This document shows positions 59,219 to 64,000 of a stretch of 64,000 nt of DNA, one piece after another. The notes under the pieces are model-generated. The model made no database searches. It was not told where the DNA came from and saw nothing but the letters and a program-made list of their open reading frames with translations. The translations under genes were made by a program, and so were the position numbers. Position 1 is the stretch's first letter; each line of letters opens with the position of its first letter. This DNA is from Inonotus obliquus (taxonomy: Eukaryota > Basidiomycota > Agaricomycetes > Hymenochaetales > Hymenochaetaceae): the NCBI GenBank assembly GCA_032164295.1, contig JAJHTX010000011.1, forward strand, positions 1,364,001 through 1,428,000, given 5' to 3'.

Positions 59219-60514
59219 CTATGTTTTGGAACTCCGAGATGCTTCCGCCTCCAGGATGCGGTGCTCCCAATATCTGATATAATATCGATCAGAATCATGC
59301 ATCGATCATCTGATCTAACTGATGAAGATGAAAGGAAAAAAAAGAGAAAAACGCACTTCTTCCGTATGGTATCATGCTCGTTTGCGAGTGATTTCCACAA
59401 CTGATGGTAGATCTATGAGATAAACGCCAGAATCTGAGACAATGACGAGAACCCCCACCTTGACGGCATCTTGCACTTCATCCCCTCCAGCTTCCTCGTG
59501 GATGTCCGCGAGGAATTCGAGCGCTGCGGGGCAGGGTAAATCAGCTCCAGGAGATGGCCGAGGATTTTCCAAGTCAACGACTGAGTCATCTTCCTTCTCG
59601 TCTGGTGGTGCTTGCGTGGCCGTGGGGAGTGTGTAAGGAATAACGAAGTCCTTGAGGGAAGCAAACGGAGTGCTGGAATGCTCCAAGACACCACGTAGAT
59701 AGTTCCATGCCGATGCGTTATTTGGCGCCAGTGCGATCTTCTCTTTGGTGTAAGAAAGCTCTCTCCTGACAACTTCCTCCCTGTTTTCATCACCTTTCCT
59801 CACCCCGTTGGAGAACACCACAAAGAAACGGTGATGCCAAGCAGAGTTGTTTCTGACATCGTTCTCAAGCATAATATCGATATAACGCATTTCGCCCTCC
59901 CATAGCTCATCTTGGTTAAAGTGCACAATAATCCACTGTCGATACGCCCACGTATGGTAATTTTTCGCGTCATGTGATAGTCCTCGCGCGATGAATGCAA
60001 GTTCGGCAGCGGGACTCTTGCTGAGTGCACCCCGCTGAAGTAGCAGTCGACGATGATGCCAGACTTGATAGTTCTTCAGAAATTTCTCCGCTAGGTCGTC
60101 CATAAGCTCGAGCTCTTCATCCAGAGGTGCATTGATAGCCAGGAGCGTCCGATATCGATACTGCCTACAACCCGGCCCGGTGACGGATCTTGATTGAGTA
60201 TGTTCCCTCTGAATGTTAAAGGAAGACAGAGACATACCATGCCGAATAATGAGCCGGATTCATACGGATGATGCTCTCCGTGAGCTGTAGCACACGCTCA
60301 CTCGTTTCTCCGACTTTCACGATTCCACGAAAGTAATCTGTCGCATCCTTGTCTACGTATTCAACGATCAGCTTGAGGACAGCATGTATCCTTAGATCAG
60401 GTACTCGCAAGCTTCCGTGTAAAAGATCGGGGCGATAGGATTGGAACTTGGCTCATGTTGGGGTATCGGTGTGATGTCCTCCCATTCTGGTCGGTCTTTG
60501 TACAACTTTGACAT
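59219..60514 (-). CDS. RAM2: Farnesyl/geranylgeranyltransferase type-1 alpha subunit
   Basis: This is the alpha subunit shared by protein farnesyltransferase and GGTase-I, which prenylate CaaX proteins such as Ras and Rho. Five exons (60409-60514, 60238-60352, 59459-60164, 59357-59412, 59219-59273) give 345 aa. PPTA repeats are visible: NPAHYSAW, NYQVWHHRR, NYHTWAYRQW, NNSAWHHRF and NASAWNYLRG, with the end YWEHRI. The N-terminal FYTEAYKDATDYFRGI matches the family only if intron 1 (60353-60408) uses a GC donor (GCGAGT). With a GT donor the frame breaks. It is divergent from the GH5 gene, with 335 bases between starts. Confidence 0.92.
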
Positions 60515-60849
60515 GATGGTTGAGGGAGTTGGGTGATTGTATCTTGACTTCACGAATCACGACTCGGAATTCGACTGCAGTGTAAAGTCAGGTCACGTGG
60601 GTGATCTTGTAGAAGTCAGCCAAGAAAGAGTCGATTCACCAAGCAAGGAAGCAAATACCATCCTACTCTTGCCTTTTTATTTCTCATTTCCATCGGTATT
60701 ATACTCATGTTTTGTTCGAAGTCATTTTTCTCAATGTGAGTTCGTTTCCACCTCTGCCGATTCGGCATGGAGACAGAGGGAATATGAAAGGCTTGGCTGT
60801 ATGATGGAACCCAACTTTATCTTGTGCCACCACCTTGAAGTCGTGCATC
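60515..60849. promoter_or_regulatory. Divergent promoter, prenyltransferase alpha and GH5
   Basis: 335 bases between opposite starts. A CT-rich tract lies near 60,665-60,700 on the plus strand. No TATA box was recognised. Confidence 0.35.
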
Positions 60850-62598
60850 ATGGATTTTCTCACTGGGAAGGTGAACAAGTTCATGAACAAGATAGACAAG
60901 TTTGCGGGCAATGCCCCAACTAGCCAACCCGTGTCCGCTGTATCGCCGCCCGTCGTGTACGAGCATGATGGACCAATCAGCGTTCAAGATGTCTATAGAT
61001 ACCGAAAGCAGCGTGCTGTGAATCTCGGTGAGCAAAGGCGGGAATAATGATTATATGACACATTCAATAACATGATCTCAGGCTCGTGGTTCACACTCGA
61101 ACGCTGGATTAGTGACACGCCGTTCCGTTCGGCACAACACCCAGCTGAGAGCGATTATGATGTTGCGCGGGGACAGAATGCAAAAGAGATCCTTGAGAAG
61201 CACTGGGATAACTGGATAACCGATGATGACTGGGTTTGGTTATCCGAGCATGGAATCAACACAGTTCGCATACCCGTAAGCAAGGAACAGATTAACTCAT
61301 CGGCAACCATGTTCATAACCAACATAGATCGGATTCTACCACGTTTGCGGAATAGACCCTTCTGTTCTGGATGGTACTGACTTTCGGGACACGGGAAACG
61401 TATTCAATGGTGCCTGGTCTCGAATCCTTCGAGCAATCGATATGGCTGCAAGATTTGGCATAGGAGTATTGATAGGTCCGTGTGGTGGCTCTTTTCTGCG
61501 AGATTGTGTTCTGACTTATCCGCGAAGATCTACATGCAGCCGCGGGCAAGCAGAATGATGACGCGCATAGTGGCCAGACCGGGCCGCTTCGCTTCTATGA
61601 GCAGAAGAATATGGCCCACACTCAACGCGTCCTTTGGGTTCTTGCGAGGGAGCTTCACACGAAAGTTAACGTAGTTGGGCTCCAGTTGCTAAACGAGCCA
61701 AAAAATCACAATTCTCTCCAAAGTTGGTATACCTCCACATTGGACTATCTGCGAAGCGTTGCGCCTACGCTCCCTTTGTACATTCACGACGGATGGGACA
61801 CGCCCCATTACGCGAGGTTCGTTGGAGCAAGGTCCGATTTCGTCGTGTTAGATCACCACCTATACCGCTGCTTCACAGGCGAGGACCACAGACTTTCGGG
61901 TGACCAGCACGCGGGCGTACTCCGAGACCACATGAATGGAGAGCTCGCTGCTCGGTCAAGGGAGAGCCGTGGGAACTTTGTCATCGGCGAATTCAGTGCG
62001 GCTCTCAACCCGGCGTCGCTACATTCGGGCGAAGCTGGTGAGCAAGACCGACAGCGCCGGGTGTTTCTCCGCGCGGAGCTTGAAATATATGAACGGAACT
62101 GCGCTGGCTGGTACTTCTGGACGTACAAGAAAGAGAGTTGGGACGCCGGTTGGTGTATTCGCAACGCGATGCTCGCAGAAATCGCGCCGGTTAGGTTTGG
62201 TATCCTGAGGGTACAAGGAAAGCAGATTTCAAATGATCCCGCGCGAAGGGAAGCGGAAAAGCGGAGCGCAGTAAGCCAGCATGCAGGCTACTGGAGTCAG
62301 CAGCCAGGATACTACGAACATTGGAGATTTGAGGAAGGCTTCCTGAGAGGTTGGGATGACGCATATGCGTTCTTCTCTTTCGAGCTTGGGTCATCCTTGC
62401 CGGAGCTGGGATTCAAAGGTCAATGGGCGAAGAGGCGAATGCTCACGCACATCAGGGAACGAGGCAACAGTGGTACTATTTGGGAGTTTGGTGCGTCATA
62501 CTGCCCCAAAACAAGCGACTTTTCTCATTATAGAAATAGAACATGGCTTGTCTCAAGGCATCGAGGCAGCGAAGAGAGCATTGGAGCAAACCTACTGA
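60850..62598 (+). CDS. GH5 family beta-glucanase, cytosolic type
   Basis: This is a glycoside hydrolase family 5 protein of the glucan 1,3-beta-glucosidase kind. Exons 60850-61027, 61082-61275, 61328-61475, 61528-62490 and 62534-62598 give 515 aa. LGSWFTLERWI and HGINTVRIPIGFY open the barrel. DLHAAAGKQN follows, then LQLLNEP with the acid/base Glu near 230, LDHHLYRCF, and FVIGEFSAAL with the nucleophile Glu near 328. GWYFWTYKKE and the tail WEFEIEHGLSQGIEAAKRAL complete it. There is no signal peptide; the N-terminus is short and polar, so it is probably intracellular. The start at 60850 (MDFLTGKVNKF) has a purine at -3 (ATCATGG). Substrate is by family only: beta-1,3- or beta-1,6-glucan. Confidence 0.9.
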
Positions 62599-63575
62599 CG
62601 GATCAGAATGATTCTTTCCAGGTGTTCCTAAGAAGTACAGTACAACTTATCTGTACGATATGCAGATCGATGAAGCAGGAAACTATACCGTCACTATCAC
62701 AAGTTATGAGTCAGTTCATATCCCTCAGCATTGCGTATCGCATGATTATCATCCGAGGTTTCGACGACTATTGATCATCTCAATCAATCCAAAGTTCCGG
62801 TGCAGATATGAACTGATACTCAAGTCCATTGCACCGTGTTCCGACGTTTTCTGCCTCAGATGAAACACGTCATTTCTATCAGGTCGGTGTCAACACCTCT
62901 TTCTTTCTTTTACATGTGACCTGGGACATTGTTTAACCGCGTGGTCCCGGAGAACTCGCACACTTCGGGATGTCCAGGACCGCGTCAACGGGTGGTGTGG
63001 GTCCGGCTTCAGCCTCGTGAAGATTTGGAACGATCCCTTCCTTGAATCCATCGTATCCGCCTAGATCGCTTGAAAACGTTTGCTTCGATTGTGCGTCATC
63101 TCGCCGTGGAGGAAGGACCACAAGAAAAGAACCTGCGATCACACAAATCAAATCTCCCATACGTTTTTCGGAAGCTTTAATGTCAAAGCGAGGCTTCAGA
63201 ATGGACAGTGATTGTTCCATTTTGTTCTTGGCGCTGCGATCAGATCGACTCGCTCGCTATCCATACTGCTACGTCTCACACGATATTAACCCCTGGTCAG
63301 ATGACCATCTATTTCTGGAACATTAATGCCTCCAGAGCGTCGTTTGAATGGGAAGAAGCGGCCGAGAGGAGGAACATCGGAGGATCCGACTCTGGTTGGT
63401 TTCGGACAGAGAAAGATAACTGAGACCGCGTTCTTTTTTTAACCCGGTAGCCTGACCATAGCCGTTTGAACGGCATGACCACAGGTTTATAAGGAGTCTG
63501 AGCGCTCGAAAGAAGATCGCTTCCCGCCGCCCCCTCCAAGTATACATTGTCACTTCTCTACCTTTATCGATTACC
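62599..63575. other. Spacer between GH5 and sugar transporter
   Basis: A minus-strand frame at 62,933-63,220 (95 codons) has no motif. The right end is the transporter promoter; no TATA box was recognised. Confidence 0.35.
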
Positions 63576-64000
63576 ATGGCAGGAGGAGTTGCCGCAGTGG
63601 ATAACGCAGCAGCTGGTTACATACATCTCCTTGACCCGAACAGGAAGTGGTACAACAACTGGCGGTACATTTATACTTCTTCTGCTGGCTACCGAGGATT
63701 CGGCAGCTCTTTTACGAGTGCTAAATTTGTCTTCTTTGTAGGCTTATCGCTCTCAATGGTTGGATTGCCCTCTTGTACGTTGCCTAGTCACCTTTTAGAC
63801 TCGATGCTTCGGTGTCAAGACGCGTTCCTTTCCCTTGAAAACGTTTTCAAAAATGGTCGCTAATTCTATCTTCCGTTAGCCTTGTTACTTCTTCAACGAA
63901 CGGTTTCGATGGAAGTATGATGAATGGGCTTCAGTCCTTAGATCAATGGAGACAAGCCTTCAATCACCCTTCCGATTCGATGCTCGGCCTTCTCAATGCT
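63576..64000 (+). CDS. MFS sugar transporter, 5' part only
   Basis: Exons 63576-63664, 63742-63774 and 63880 to the window end are in phase. The N-terminus MAGGVAAVDNAAAGYIH...WYNNWR leads into a first membrane helix (LIALNGWIALFLVTSSTNGF), then GFDGSMMNGLQSL, the conserved DG-x-x-x-G motif of fungal hexose/disaccharide permeases. The rest lies outside the window, so substrate class cannot be judged. Introns are 77 and 105 nt. Confidence 0.85.

Noticed and set aside
1..64000. CRISPR arrays, operons, ribosomal RNA genes, bacterial-type transfer
   Set aside because: None seen. The gene structure is eukaryotic throughout, and the regular repeats found are gene duplicates.

Overview
The window is nuclear DNA of a mushroom-forming basidiomycete (Agaricomycetes). 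Its genes are broken by many short introns, mostly 45-75 nt. It carries families typical of that group: FunK1 fungal-type kinases, a class I hydrophobin, an AA9 polysaccharide monooxygenase relic, agaric-type F-box proteins and small Zn2Cys6 proteins. There is no sign of prokaryotic or organellar DNA. All splice models were read by eye from GT/GC-AG sites, reading frame and family motifs, and none has been checked against transcripts.

Region 1 (1-17,100) is a tandem array of nine FunK1 kinase copies, all on the plus strand. Only the fourth (5,806-8,167) is full length, at 768 aa. The other eight begin part-way through the kinase domain, or are cut by the window edge. Several have lost catalytic residues, a stop codon or the reading frame, and they are mosaics of one another. 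A 1,024-bp inverted-repeat element with a 9-bp target duplication sits in the leader of copy 8.

Region 2 (17,100-35,400) holds housekeeping genes mixed with decayed accessory genes. The intact genes are a polo-like kinase (minus), a small unknown protein (minus), an ARL8 GTPase with 11 exons (minus) and a Kdu-type short-chain dehydrogenase with 9 exons (minus). The decayed ones are two F-box genes and an AA9 gene.

Region 3 (35,750-46,820) is the COG7 Golgi-tether gene, a hydrophobin gene and an FAD-dependent oxidoreductase gene. A tandem duplication has copied the stretch from inside COG7 to inside the FAD gene. The products are a truncated FAD fragment joined to a truncated COG7 fragment near 41,840, and a second hydrophobin locus that has lost its cysteine core.

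Region 4 (47,200-64,000) holds a secreted Cys-containing protein and homoserine dehydrogenase, which are divergently arranged. Three small zinc-cluster proteins with six exons each follow. Then come the farnesyl/geranylgeranyl-transferase alpha subunit and a cytosolic GH5 beta-glucanase, also divergent, and the 5' end of an MFS sugar transporter that runs off the window.

The window does not form one pathway. Its main interest is genome dynamics: serial duplication with decay in the kinase array, one clear segmental duplication with a readable breakpoint, and unusual splicing (three GC-AG introns, two 9-nt microexons and a 5-nt first coding exon).
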